This document shows positions 7,679-18,133 of a stretch of 64,000 nucleotides of DNA, one piece after another. Position numbers and translations under genes: made by a program. The notes below the pieces were generated by a model, which saw only the letters and a program-made list of their open reading frames with translations, was not told the DNA's origin and ran no database searches. Source of the DNA: Kitasatospora azatica KCTC 9699 (lineage in GTDB: Bacteria > Actinomycetota > Actinomycetes > Streptomycetales > Streptomycetaceae); contig NZ_JQMO01000003.1 in NCBI RefSeq assembly GCF_000744785.1, positions 2,852,001 through 2,916,000 of the forward strand, read 5' to 3'. Within the stretch, counting starts at the first letter, position 1; the number at the start of each line of letters is the position of its first letter.

Positions 7679-9069
7679 GAAGGCAGCCTATGGAACAGGT
7701 CTGACATTGCGTCGGGCAATAGCGCAGTCAGCGGCCCCGACCGCAGGATGACCAGTTCGCTGCGGGCGCGGGTGACCGCCACGTACAGCTGCCGTGCCTC
7801 CCGCGCCATAGCCTCCTCCAGGCCGTGGGCCGCGACCTCGCTCGGCTTGGGCAGCTCGTCCGCGTCGCACAGTGGCAGGATCACGGAGTCGAACTCCAGG
7901 CCCTTCGCGGCGGAGTAGGTGCCGTAGAACACGCCGGGCCCCTGCGGCCACGACTGAAGCTCGCGGTGGATCCGGTAGTGCCGGTGGCGCGGATCCAGAT
8001 GCTGCCGCAGCGCTGACTCCTGGTCGCGGGTGCGCATCAGCACGGCGACTCGCCGGTCGGCGGCCAGACCGTTGGCGTAGGCGGCCGCCTGCCGCAACTG
8101 CTCCGCCTTCGAGGCCACCGTCGCGATTGTGGGCAGAGGCCCATCGGCGGTGGGCGTTCGCGGAGCGACCAGGTCGACCTCGTCGCGGAAGTGCGGCATG
8201 TCGGACATCGCCTGCGCCAGGCGGGCGATCTGCCGACTGTTGCGGTAGTTCTGCTCGAACTCGACCTTGCTGGGGACCGACAGCCCCAGAGAACGCCAGG
8301 ACATTCGGCTGCCGTAGATCTGCTGCGCGTAGTCGCCGAAGAACGTCAGCGACCCGTCCTGGGGGATCGCCGCGGCGAGGGAGCGGATCATCTCCGGGGT
8401 GAAGTCCTGGCCCTCGTCGATCACGATGTGCCGGTAGCGGCGCGCCCGCGCGTCAGTCTTCAGGTGCTCCAGTACCTGACTGGCCGCGTCGTCCCAGTCC
8501 AAACTCACGCCGGAGGCGGCGCGCAGCTCGAGGTACCGGCGATACACCTGGTACACCACGGCCCGGTCGGCCGGCGCGAGAGGCGTGCCCCGGCCGATGC
8601 GCGGTACCCCGTTGAGGTAGATGTCTTCGGCGGTCACCCCATGGCCAGACATCCAGTGCAACTCGTCCAGGAAGAAGTCCAGCGGGCGGTCGGCCACCGC
8701 TCGCTGCGTGGTCGCCCGGACCTCGATCAGGGCCTTCTCGACCAGCGCTTTCTTGATCTTGCATACATAGATCGGGCGGCCGGTCACCGAGCGCAGGTAG
8801 CCCAACGCGAACCTGTGGTAGCTCTCCACGGTCAGACCCGGCGCGTGGGCGCCGACAGACTTCAGGTACGTCACCAGTGCCCGGTTAAAGGTGAGCAGGA
8901 GCGTCGGCCCGCCGATCCCGGGTGCCCCGGCCAGATATCTGGACCGGTGCACCGCCATCGTCGTCTTGCCGCTGCCTGCTGTGCCCAGCACCACCAGATG
9001 CCCCTGCGCAGTCAGGTAGACGACCTCGCGCTGCTGTCCCTGCGGCTCCGGAAGATCAACCCCCACCAT
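7675..9069 (-). CDS. UvrD/Rep-like superfamily 1 helicase
   Basis: The protein is a superfamily 1A helicase or ATPase. It has Walker A GTAGSGKTT (29-37), Walker B VIDEGQDF (about 216-223), motif III GDYAQQIYG (245-253), motif IV EQNYRNSRQIA, motif V GTYSAAKGLEFDSVI, and motif VI REARQLYVAVTRARSEL. At 464 residues it is short, with reduced 1B and 2B domains. I chose ATG 9069 because the family starts with a PQGQQREV block near the N-terminus; ATG 9144 would add 25 unlike residues and cover a palindromic region. It is the first gene of the operon with DarT and the glycohydrolase and overlaps DarT by four bases. Helicases of this type often accompany nucleic-acid-targeting defence genes. Confidence 0.8.
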   Translation of the reverse strand: MVGVDLPEPQGQQREVVYLTAQGHLVVLGTAGSGKTTMAVHRSRYLAGAPGIGGPTLLLTFNRALVTYLKSVGAHAPGLTVESYHRFALGYLRSVTGRPIYVCKIKKALVEKALIEVRATTQRAVADRPLDFFLDELHWMSGHGVTAEDIYLNGVPRIGRGTPLAPADRAVVYQVYRRYLELRAASGVSLDWDDAASQVLEHLKTDARARRYRHIVIDEGQDFTPEMIRSLAAAIPQDGSLTFFGDYAQQIYGSRMSWRSLGLSVPSKVEFEQNYRNSRQIARLAQAMSDMPHFRDEVDLVAPRTPTADGPLPTIATVASKAEQLRQAAAYANGLAADRRVAVLMRTRDQESALRQHLDPRHRHYRIHRELQSWPQGPGVFYGTYSAAKGLEFDSVILPLCDADELPKPSEVAAHGLEEAMAREARQLYVAVTRARSELVILRSGPLTALLPDAMSDLFHRLPS

Positions 9070-9087
9070 GGGAGAAGTATGTCGTGA

Positions 9088-9126
9088 GTGCGCACAGATT
9101 GCTGTGCGTTCCCGTGCATTCGCACA
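9088..9126. promoter_or_regulatory. Palindromic region before the helicase operon
   Basis: Just upstream of ATG 9069 lie GTGCGCAC (9088-9095) and the inverted pair TGTGCG (9103-9108) and CGCACA (9121-9126). The clustering suggests an operator for the operon. No matching regulator gene is visible next to it. Confidence 0.35.
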
Positions 9127-9250
9127 CATCGAACGTTCCGTCATATGAGCGAGAACGCTTTGACGTCACCCACTCCGGGAGAGGGGCCAGGGACGGGCAG
9201 CGCGCCACCATCCGGCCCGGTGTTCAGCTCGCCAACAAATAGGTAGGTGA

Positions 9251-10000
9251 TCAGGGCTTGACCCAGCCGACCTTCCATCCCGTGAAGGAGAAGGTCTTGC
9301 CGGCGGAGGAGATGGAGACGGTGCGCTCGCGCATGCCGGGCAGGGCGGCGAGGGGGTGGTGGGTGCCGGTGAAGACGAGGTGTTCGTAGACCTCGTCGGT
9401 GATCACCAGGAGGTCGTGCTCGATGGCGAGTTCGGCGATGGCGGCGAGTTCGGAGGGGTCGAGGACGAGGCCGGTGGGGTTGTGGGGGGTGTTGATGAGG
9501 AGGAGTCGGGTGCGCGGGGTGATCAGGGCGCGCAGCTCGTCCAGGTCGGGGCGGAAGGTGGGCTGACGCAGGGTCAGCGGCACCCGGACGGCGCCGGCCA
9601 TGGCGATGCAGGCGGCGTAGGAGTCGTAGAACGGCTCGAAGGCGATCACCTCGTCGCCGGGCTCCAGCAGCGCGAGGAGGGCGGCGGCGATCGCCTCGGT
9701 GGCGCCGGCGGTGACCAGCACCTCGGTGTCGGGGTCGTAGCTCAGACCGTAGAACCGCTGCTGGTGCTCGGCGATCGCGGTGCGCAGCTCGGGGATGCCG
9801 GGGCCGGGCGGGTACTGGTTGCCGCGACCGTTCAGCACGGCGTCGGCGGCGGCCTGGGCGACCGAGGCAGGCCCGTCGGTGTCCGGGAACCCCTGGCCGA
9901 GGTTGATCGAGCCGGTGGCGGTGGCGAGGGCGGACATCTCGGCGAAGATGGTCGTGCCCATTCCCGCCAGCCTGCGGTTCAGCAGCGGCCTTGCGCTCAT
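9251..10000 (-). pseudogene. Aminotransferase class I/II, 3' truncated
   Basis: The first 245 residues are a good class I/II PLP aminotransferase. They include NLGQGFPDTDGP, TAGATEAIAAALLAL, the NTPHNPTG Asn motif, the ITDEVYEHL Asp and Tyr, and the PLP lysine in SSAGKTFSFTGWKVGWV. The frame then ends at once with Lys-Pro-stop, about 140 residues short of the normal length of about 390. ATG 10000 has a good GAGGAG site. Everything beyond residue 245 is missing, so the protein lacks part of the large domain and the C-terminal small domain. The break at about 9262 marks the edge of the accessory island. Confidence 0.8.
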
Positions 10001-10054
10001 CTCGGCTCCTCACGCCTGGTAGTCGCGGCTCATCCTTGCGCTACCCGTCCGGCG

Positions 10055-10402
10055 TCACAAGTCCGGCTCGAAGAGGTGGAGGTCCGCGCCTTCCAGGGCC
10101 AACGCGGTGAGGCCGCTGTCGGTGCCGGAGGTGTGGTCCTCGCCGGCGGACCAGTGGACGGCGGTGCCGGCGGTGACGGGGATGCGGACGCCGTCGGGGC
10201 CGCTGACCCAGCCGGCGCCGGCGATGACGAGGAAGAGTTGGTCGACCGGTGCGGGATGGGTGCCGATGGTGCCGCCAGGGGCGATGCTGAGGCAGGTGAG
10301 ATGGGTCAGGCCGGGGGCGGTGGCCAGCCGGGTCGCGTGGGCGCCGGCGCTGCGGTAGCGGTCGATCAGCCGCTCGGCCCGGTCGAAGGAGAGCAGACGC
10401 AC
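10055..10402 (-). CDS. Small cupin domain protein
   Basis: A 115-residue single-domain cupin. The first cupin motif is weak (GGTIGTHPAPVDQLFLVIAGAGWVSGPDG) with one His at THPAP; the second contains HWSAGEDHTSGTDSG. Cupins bind a metal or small ligand in a beta-barrel; no substrate can be assigned. GTG 10402 follows a clear AGGAG site six bases upstream; reading further upstream gives low-complexity Arg/Pro sequence that is not part of the protein. It sits between the truncated aminotransferase and the YbjN gene. Confidence 0.7.
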   Translation of the reverse strand: MRLLSFDRAERLIDRYRSAGAHATRLATAPGLTHLTCLSIAPGGTIGTHPAPVDQLFLVIAGAGWVSGPDGVRIPVTAGTAVHWSAGEDHTSGTDSGLTALALEGADLHLFEPDL

Positions 10403-10497
10403 AGGGCTCCTGTGATGGGGTGATGGGCGGAAGCGCACCGGCCCGGCTCGCCGGGAGGGCGGGCCGGGCCGGGTGAGTGGCGCAGGGGGAGGAGGGA

Positions 10498-11040
10498 TCA
10501 GGCCTCGTCCTCGGTGCCCGTGCCGTCCTCGCCCTCGATGTCCTCCTGCAGGCCCAGGCGCTCCACGATCCACTGCTCGAAGCCGACCGCCGCCTGGGTC
10601 CAGTTGGCGGTGGTGGTGACGAAGTAGTCCAGGTTGACGCCGGTGCCGATGATCATCTGGCACTCGCCGATCAGCCGGACGATGCCGTCCTCGTGGGTGT
10701 GGGTGTAGACCTTCGGCCAGAGGGTCTCACGGTTCCACTCGTCGATCAGGTCCAGGATCTCGGACTTCTGCTCCAACGTGTACGGGCGGTCGTAGAAGGC
10801 ACGGACCGCGAAAAGCTCCTTCTGGTCGCCGCGGAACATGTAGTAGACGCGGAAACCCTCCCAGGGGGCGGTGAGGTCGCCCTCCTCGTCCACCACGTGC
10901 TTGAGCTGCATCTGGTCGAGGAGCTGGGTCACCAGGGCCTGGTCCGGGACCACGATCGGCGGCGGACCGGCCGGGCGGCCGCCGCCGGCGGGGGGCTGCG
11001 GCATGCCGAAGGACGGGATCGACGACGGGTCAATGCTCAC
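10498..11040 (-). CDS. YbjN domain protein
   Basis: This 180-residue protein matches the YbjN family, whose fold resembles type III secretion chaperones. A Pro/Gly-rich leader (residues 1-30) is followed by the domain with LKHVVDEEGDLTAPWEGFRVYYMFRG and a central WNRETLWPKVYTHTHEDG; the tail is acidic. Function in actinomycetes is unknown; enterobacterial YbjN is linked to stress and motility control. It lies downstream of clpB in the same direction, 160 bases away, and may share heat-stress expression, which is inference. Confidence 0.75.
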   Translation of the reverse strand: MSIDPSSIPSFGMPQPPAGGGRPAGPPPIVVPDQALVTQLLDQMQLKHVVDEEGDLTAPWEGFRVYYMFRGDQKELFAVRAFYDRPYTLEQKSEILDLIDEWNRETLWPKVYTHTHEDGIVRLIGECQMIIGTGVNLDYFVTTTANWTQAAVGFEQWIVERLGLQEDIEGEDGTGTEDEA

Positions 11041-11200
11041 GGGGTGGTCCCTTCACAGGTGCAACGAGGGTGGCTGATGGTCGAGGGGCCGCCCTTCCAT
11101 GTCTCCATCCTGCCTCATCCGGGGCCCTCGGCACAGGCTCTCCCGGAGCGGCGCCGACCCGCCGGGCGAGAAGGCGCGACGCCCGTCGGTAGCGGCCTGG

Positions 11201-13798
<2,598 letters not shown>

Positions 13799-13839
13799 TG
13801 TGGTGTGCTCCTCCAGGTGTCGTTACCCACGTCAGTTAA

Positions 13840-13860
13840 GTTGAGTCTAGCGCGCTCAAG
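13840..13860. promoter_or_regulatory. HspR operator (HAIR) of clpB
   Basis: The sequence GTTGAGT-N7-GCTCAAG matches the HspR-associated inverted repeat consensus CTTGAGT-N7-ACTCAAG. It lies upstream of clpB and covers the stop codon of the lysR-type gene. HspR is encoded at 22996-23523. Confidence 0.8.
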
Positions 13861-14749
13861 TTTTCTTTGTCAGGCTCAGCAGGTCACGGGCCGGCCCCAC
13901 CGGGCGCCGCCCGGTCGGCCAGACGGCGCGCAGCGGGCGGCGCAGGTCCAGGCCGGTCAGCGGGACCTCGACCAGCCGCCTGGTGGCCAGCTCGTCGGCC
14001 ACCGCCAGCTCGCTCAGGCAGACCGGCCCGGCGCCGGCCAGCGCGGCCGCCTTGAGCGCGGTGGTGGAGGCCAGCTCCAGCAGCGGGACCGCGGGGGCGG
14101 GCAGCGCGCGGTCCAGCACCTCGCGGGTGCCGGAGCCGGGCTCGCGCAGCACCAGCGGAGTCGCCGCCAGCTCCGCGCCGTCGACCGGCGAGCGGCGCCG
14201 GGCCCAGCGGTGGCCCGGCGCGACCACCACCACCAGGCGGTCGGCGGCCACCACGGCGCCGGCCAGACCGGCCGGCGCCCGGGGGCCCTCGACGAAGCCC
14301 AGGTCGGCCTCGCCCGCGAGCACCTGCTCGGCCACCGCCTGCGAGTTCGCCGTGCGCAGCACCACGGCGGTGTCCGGGCGGACGGCGCGCAGCGCCAGCA
14401 GCCAGCCCGGCATCAGGTACTCCGCCACCGTCAGACTGGCCACCACCCGCAGCCGGGCGTCCCGCGACCCGCGCAGCGCGGCGATCCCGGCGTCCAGCGC
14501 CTGCGCGGCCTCCAGCACCGGGCGGGCCCACTCGATCACCAGCAGCCCCTGCGGGGTGGGCCGCGAGCCGCGCGGGGAGCGGACCAGCAGGGCCACCCCG
14601 AGCTGGCGCTCCATGCCCTTGATCCGGCCGCTGGCGGCCGGCTGGCTGATGCCCAGTTCGGCCGCGGCCCGGCCCACGCTGCCGTGCCGGGCCACCGCGA
14701 GCAGCAGTTCCAGGGCGCTGAGCTCGGGCACCTGGGGAGAGAGAGCCAT
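13856..14749 (-). CDS. LysR-family transcriptional regulator
   Basis: The 297-residue protein has the LysR helix-turn-helix at residues 8-65 (LELLLAVARHGSVGRAAAELGISQPAASGRIKGME in overlapping parts) and a substrate-binding co-inducer domain from about 90 onward. It is divergent from the TDT-family transporter gene starting at 14820, the classic arrangement for a LysR regulator and its target; the shared intergenic region is only 70 bases. The ligand is unknown, perhaps the transported anion. Its stop codon lies inside the clpB operator. Confidence 0.85.
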   Translation of the reverse strand: MALSPQVPELSALELLLAVARHGSVGRAAAELGISQPAASGRIKGMERQLGVALLVRSPRGSRPTPQGLLVIEWARPVLEAAQALDAGIAALRGSRDARLRVVASLTVAEYLMPGWLLALRAVRPDTAVVLRTANSQAVAEQVLAGEADLGFVEGPRAPAGLAGAVVAADRLVVVVAPGHRWARRRSPVDGAELAATPLVLREPGSGTREVLDRALPAPAVPLLELASTTALKAAALAGAGPVCLSELAVADELATRRLVEVPLTGLDLRRPLRAVWPTGRRPVGPARDLLSLTKKT

Positions 14750-14819
14750 AGGGCCAGGTTATGCCCTGATAGCGAACGGACGGCTACCGGCGCGCGAAGC
14801 CCCGGCGCAGGGTGGGGGC

Positions 14820-15941
14820 ATGACCAGCCTCGTCCTCACCCGCCCCGCGAGCCCCCGCTCCTCGACCCGCCCCGCCTTCGACCTGAGCGGGCTCGGCCCC
14901 AACTGGTACGCCGCCGTGATGGGCACCGCGATCGTGGCCAACGGCGCTGCCGCCCTGCCCTACCGGGTGCCCGGGCAGCTGGGCTTCGCCGAACTGGTCT
15001 GGGCGCTCGCGGCGGCCCTGCTGACGCTGCTGGTCGGCGCCCGACTGGTGCACCTGACCCGGCACCGGGCGGCCGCCCGCGAGCAGCTGCTGGCGAACCC
15101 GGCCACCGCCGTCTTCTACGGCTGCCCGCCGATGGCGCTGCTGGCGGTCGGCTACGGGACGCTGGCGGTCGGCGCCCGGCTGATCGGCACCGGCCCCGCG
15201 GTGGTGCTGGACGCCGTGCTGTGGACCGTCGGCACCGCCTACGCGCTGCTGGTCGCCGCCGGGATCCCGTATCTGATGATCACCCGGCACCAGCTGTCGG
15301 CGCTCAAGGCCAACCCGACCTGGCTGCTGCCCGTGGTGGCGCCGATGGTCGCGGCGGCGCTCGGCCCCGCGCTGCTGCCGCACCTGGCCGAACCGCTGCG
15401 CCCCGCCCTCTTCTACGGCTGCTGCACGCTCTTCGGCGCCAGCCTGCTGGCCGTCCTGGTGGTGCTGCCGGTGGTCTTCGCCGGGCTGGTGCACAGCAAG
15501 CTGCCCACCGTGCTGCTCACCCCCTCGCTCTTCCTGGTGCTCGGCCCGCTCGGCCAGTCCGCCACCGCCGTCAACCAGCTCGCCGACGCCGCCCACCCGG
15601 TGGCCCCGCAGCTGGCCGGCCCGGCCCTCGGCTTCGCGGTGCTCTACGGGGTGTCGGCGATCGGCTTCGCGGTGCTCTGGCTGCTGATCGCGCTGGCCGC
15701 CAACGTCCGGGCGCTGGTGCACCACCGGATGCCGTTCGGCCTGACCTGGTGGGCCTTCACCTTCCCGGTCGGGACCTGCGTGACCGGCGCGGCCGGACTG
15801 GCCAGGCACACCGGCTTCGCGGGCTTCGGCTGGCTGGCGGTGGCGCTGTTCGGGCTGCTGCTGACGGCCTGGGCGGTGGCCGCGGCCCGGACCGTGAGCG
15901 CACTGGTGGACGGCCGGCTGCTGCGCGCCGCCGTACGCTGA
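14820..15941 (+). CDS. TDT-family transporter (tellurite-resistance/dicarboxylate type)
   Basis: This 373-residue membrane protein has about ten hydrophobic helices and the family's N-terminal LGPNWYAAVMGTAIVANG signature. TDT transporters export or take up anions such as sulfite, C4-dicarboxylates or tellurite-related ions across the cytoplasmic membrane. The substrate cannot be told from the sequence. It is divergent from the LysR-family gene, which probably controls it. A strong hairpin follows the gene. Confidence 0.8.
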   Translation: MTSLVLTRPASPRSSTRPAFDLSGLGPNWYAAVMGTAIVANGAAALPYRVPGQLGFAELVWALAAALLTLLVGARLVHLTRHRAAAREQLLANPATAVFYGCPPMALLAVGYGTLAVGARLIGTGPAVVLDAVLWTVGTAYALLVAAGIPYLMITRHQLSALKANPTWLLPVVAPMVAAALGPALLPHLAEPLRPALFYGCCTLFGASLLAVLVVLPVVFAGLVHSKLPTVLLTPSLFLVLGPLGQSATAVNQLADAAHPVAPQLAGPALGFAVLYGVSAIGFAVLWLLIALAANVRALVHHRMPFGLTWWAFTFPVGTCVTGAAGLARHTGFAGFGWLAVALFGLLLTAWAVAAARTVSALVDGRLLRAAVR

Positions 15942-15964
15942 GCGGGTCGCGGCGCGAGCCGAGC

Positions 15965-16017
15965 CGGTCCCGGTGGGCGCGAGGAGTGTTCACCCACCCT
16001 CGCGCCCGCCGGGACCG
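15965..16017 (+). terminator. Hairpin terminator after the TDT transporter gene
   Basis: A 20-base stem (15965-15984 with 15998-16017) has a single mismatch and a 13-base loop, 24 bases after the stop codon. Confidence 0.75.
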
Positions 16018-16084
16018 ACTGGCAGGATGGCCGCGGACAGTCAAGCGCGGCCGCCGTGACGGCCCGTCAGAGCATGGGGGGCAG

Positions 16085-17071
16085 ATGGGGCAGGCGGAGC
16101 CGGGCCGACCGGCGGTGGAGCTCGCCCTCGACCCCGCCGCCCGTGAGCTCTACCTCGCCGTGGTGGCCAAGGGCGGCTGGGTGAAGTCCGCCGAGGTCCC
16201 GCCCTCCGACGCCGCCGCACTGGACCGCCTGCTCACCCTCGGCCTGCTCCGCGGCCTGCCCGGCGGCGCCTTCTACTCCGCCGTCAGCCCCCGCGCCTTC
16301 CTGCAGCGGGCCGCCGGCATGCTGCGCACCAGGGCGGTCGGCCTGTTGCGGCAGGCGGACGAGCTGCCCGCACTGCTGGACGAGCTGGCCCACGCCTACG
16401 ACGCGTCGCCGCGCCGGATCGAGCGGACCGGCACCGTGGAGACGGTGCAGGACCGGGACAGCATCCGGCACCGGATCGCCCAGCTGGTCGCCGACACCGA
16501 GACCGAGATGCTCACCGCCCAGCCCGGCGGCGACCGCCCGGCCGACCACCTGGCCTGGGCGATGGCCCAGGACATCCCGTTCCTGCGCGGCGGCGGCGCG
16601 ATGCGCACGCTCTACCAGCCGGTGGCCCGCACCGACCCGGCGACCAGCGCCTATGCCGCCGCCGTCACCCCGTACGGGGCCCGGATCCGGGTGCTGGACG
16701 AGGACTTCCAGCGGATGCTGATCTTCGACCGGGCGGTCGCGGTGATCCCCGCCTCCGCCGACATGGGCAGCGCCGCCTTCGTCTCCGACCCGACCGCCGT
16801 GGAGCTGATGGTCGAGCTCTTCGAACGGGACTGGCAGCGCGCCGAACGCGTCGCCTGGGGCTCGGCGCACGCCGCCCCGGACGCGGGCGCGGTGGCCGAC
16901 CGGATCGCCCGGCTGCTGGCCGGCGGGCTCAGCCGGCGCGGCATCGCCAACCGGCTCGGCCTGAGCGAGCGCACCGTGGCCGCGCACATCGCCCGGCTGC
17001 GCCAGGAGTACGAGGCCGAGACCCTGTTCCAGCTGGGCTGGCTGATGCGCGGGCGCGGCGAAGGGAACTGA
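16085..17071 (+). CDS. TrmB-like/LuxR-type regulator, paralogue 1
   Basis: The 328-residue protein has three parts. The N-terminus is a winged-helix, TrmB-like domain (DPAARELYLAVVAKGG to LLTLGLLRG). The centre (about 130-250) carries LTAQPGGDRPADHL, RTLYQPVARTDPAT, RIRVLDEDFQR and FDRAVAVIPA. The C-terminus is a LuxR-type helix-turn-helix (GLSRRGIANRLGLSERTVAAHIARLR). The central domain is probably the signal-sensing part; ligand unknown. Three close paralogues lie at 18134, 19195 and 21826. ATG 16085 follows a G-rich stretch; other upstream starts are out of frame. Confidence 0.85.
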   Translation: MGQAEPGRPAVELALDPAARELYLAVVAKGGWVKSAEVPPSDAAALDRLLTLGLLRGLPGGAFYSAVSPRAFLQRAAGMLRTRAVGLLRQADELPALLDELAHAYDASPRRIERTGTVETVQDRDSIRHRIAQLVADTETEMLTAQPGGDRPADHLAWAMAQDIPFLRGGGAMRTLYQPVARTDPATSAYAAAVTPYGARIRVLDEDFQRMLIFDRAVAVIPASADMGSAAFVSDPTAVELMVELFERDWQRAERVAWGSAHAAPDAGAVADRIARLLAGGLSRRGIANRLGLSERTVAAHIARLRQEYEAETLFQLGWLMRGRGEGN

Positions 17072-17114
17072 CGCAGAGTCATCAAGTCCGCAAGCCCCGA
17101 AGTCGCCAAGTCCC

Positions 17115-17144
17115 TGCACGTTCACGCAGCTGCGGGAACGTGCA
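17115..17144. promoter_or_regulatory. Palindromic motif, site A
   Basis: A perfectly symmetric element: outer arms TGCACGTTC and GAACGTGCA around a central GCAGCTGC palindrome. The core GTTC-N2-GCAGYTGC recurs at 17679-17691 and 60634-60647. It lies 80 bases before the DsrE-like gene and 44 bases after paralogue 1. Confidence 0.6.
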
Positions 17145-17224
17145 CTGCCCGCTGCCTTGTCGTGCCCGCCCCCTTGCGCGAGCCTCTCTGCTGGGGGATG
17201 CGTGACGACGGGGAGGAGCACGTG

Positions 17225-17557
17225 ATGGCCGGACGCTCGCACGTCCTGGTGGAGAGCCAGGCGGTCTGGGGCAAACCCGAGGCGGACCGTTTCCTGAAGG
17301 AGGCGGTCTCGCTGGCCGAGGCCGGCGACCGGGTGATCCTCTACCTGGTCGAGGACGGCGTCTTCGCCGCCGTCTCGGACGGCATCCCGGAGCTGGCCAG
17401 GCTGGTCGAGCTGGGTTCCGAGGTCTGGGCCGACGACTACTCGCTCACCCACCCCGCGCTGGCGGCCACCCGGCTCTTGCCGTACGTGCGGGTCAAGGGC
17501 GCCGAGGCGCTGGACGGCGCGGTGCGCGGCGCCGACGGGCGGGTCGCGATGCACTGA
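17225..17557 (+). CDS. DsrE-like small protein without cysteine
   Basis: This 110-residue protein resembles the DsrE/DsrH fold: HVLVESQAVWGKPEADRFLKEA forms the first strand and helix, then VILYLVEDGVF and a C-terminal VRVKGAEAL. Proteins of this fold often relay sulfur, but this one has no cysteine at all, so it cannot carry sulfur itself. ATG 17225 lies six bases after GGAGGAG; GTG 17222 is also possible. It is placed between two regulator paralogues, downstream of site A, so regulation through that motif is likely. The role is unknown. Confidence 0.6.
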   Translation: MAGRSHVLVESQAVWGKPEADRFLKEAVSLAEAGDRVILYLVEDGVFAAVSDGIPELARLVELGSEVWADDYSLTHPALAATRLLPYVRVKGAEALDGAVRGADGRVAMH

Positions 17558-17672
17558 GTCCCCCGTCCCCAGCCGGTCGCGGCCGCGCCGCGGGCCCGCT
17601 GCCGACCGAGACCGAACGTTCTGCCATAGCCGCAGCTCAGCCGTGTGTGGACGGACCTTCGCAGCGGCATTC

Positions 17673-17697
17673 TGCACGTTCGTGCAGTTGCGGGAAC
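17673..17697 (+). promoter_or_regulatory. Motif site B
   Basis: TGCACGTTC-N2-GCAGTTGC-GG-GAAC repeats the architecture of site A with a degenerate right arm. An AAGGAGG ribosome-binding sequence follows within four bases, so the motif sits right before a possible translation start. Confidence 0.55.
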
Positions 17698-17714
17698 TTG
17701 AAGGAGGACGGCCC

Positions 17715-17789
17715 TTGTCCCGTGGTCCGGCCCCTGTGAGGCTGGGGACACGCCAAGCCGCCCGGGCAACCGCAGCCCGTCGGTGGTGA
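17715..17789 (+). CDS. Doubtful 24-codon ORF behind site B
   Basis: TTG 17715 lies seven bases after AAGGAGG (17701-17707). The frame gives a basic 24-residue peptide ending in Arg-Arg-Trp. Support is only the ribosome-binding site, the upstream motif and the downstream hairpin. It may equally be an untranslated small RNA. Confidence 0.25.
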   Translation: MSRGPAPVRLGTRQAARATAARRW

Positions 17790-17888
17790 CTCGTTCTCCC
17801 TCGTCGCACAGGGGCAGAAGTATCTGTGGGGTGGTCGGGGGAACGCCGGGCGGTCTGCCATATGTGGTGATGGCGGCCGCTCCCGGTA

Positions 17889-17919
17889 CCAGCGAGGCGT
17901 TGCTGCTCCGCCTCGCTGG
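17889..17919 (+). terminator. Hairpin in the gap before paralogue 2
   Basis: A perfect 11-base stem (CCAGCGAGGCG with CGCCTCGCTGG) and a 9-base loop. It could end a short transcript starting near site B. Confidence 0.5.
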
Positions 17920-18133
17920 AAGCACCTCGGATTTGGCGTAGTGAAGTGGATCCGCCCGGAGCACAGGAGACTTCGCGTCCCTGGCTCCGGGCCGGATCCG
18001 CCCACGGTGCCCGGGTGGCCCGCTCGGGGGGCGGGCGGCTTGGGCCCCGTGGTCCGGACCTGCACTCCTGATGAGATGATGCCGCCCAGGCGGTCGTTCG
18101 ACCGCTTCCGGTCCAGCGCACAGGGGGGACGGG

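Larger units (their letters stand above)
17558..18133. other. 576-base stretch without a confident gene
   Basis: Between the DsrE-like gene and regulator paralogue 2 I see motif site B (17673-17697), a doubtful 24-codon ORF, a strong hairpin (17889-17919), and a 7-base inverted repeat GCGGTCG/CGACCGC near 18091-18106 just before paralogue 2. I see no conserved coding sequence; it reads as one small transcription unit plus the promoter of paralogue 2. Confidence 0.5.

Noticed and set aside
1..9260. Integrase, transposase or attachment sites for the accessory island
   Set aside because: I found none. The island is supported by gene content, codon use and the broken aminotransferase only.
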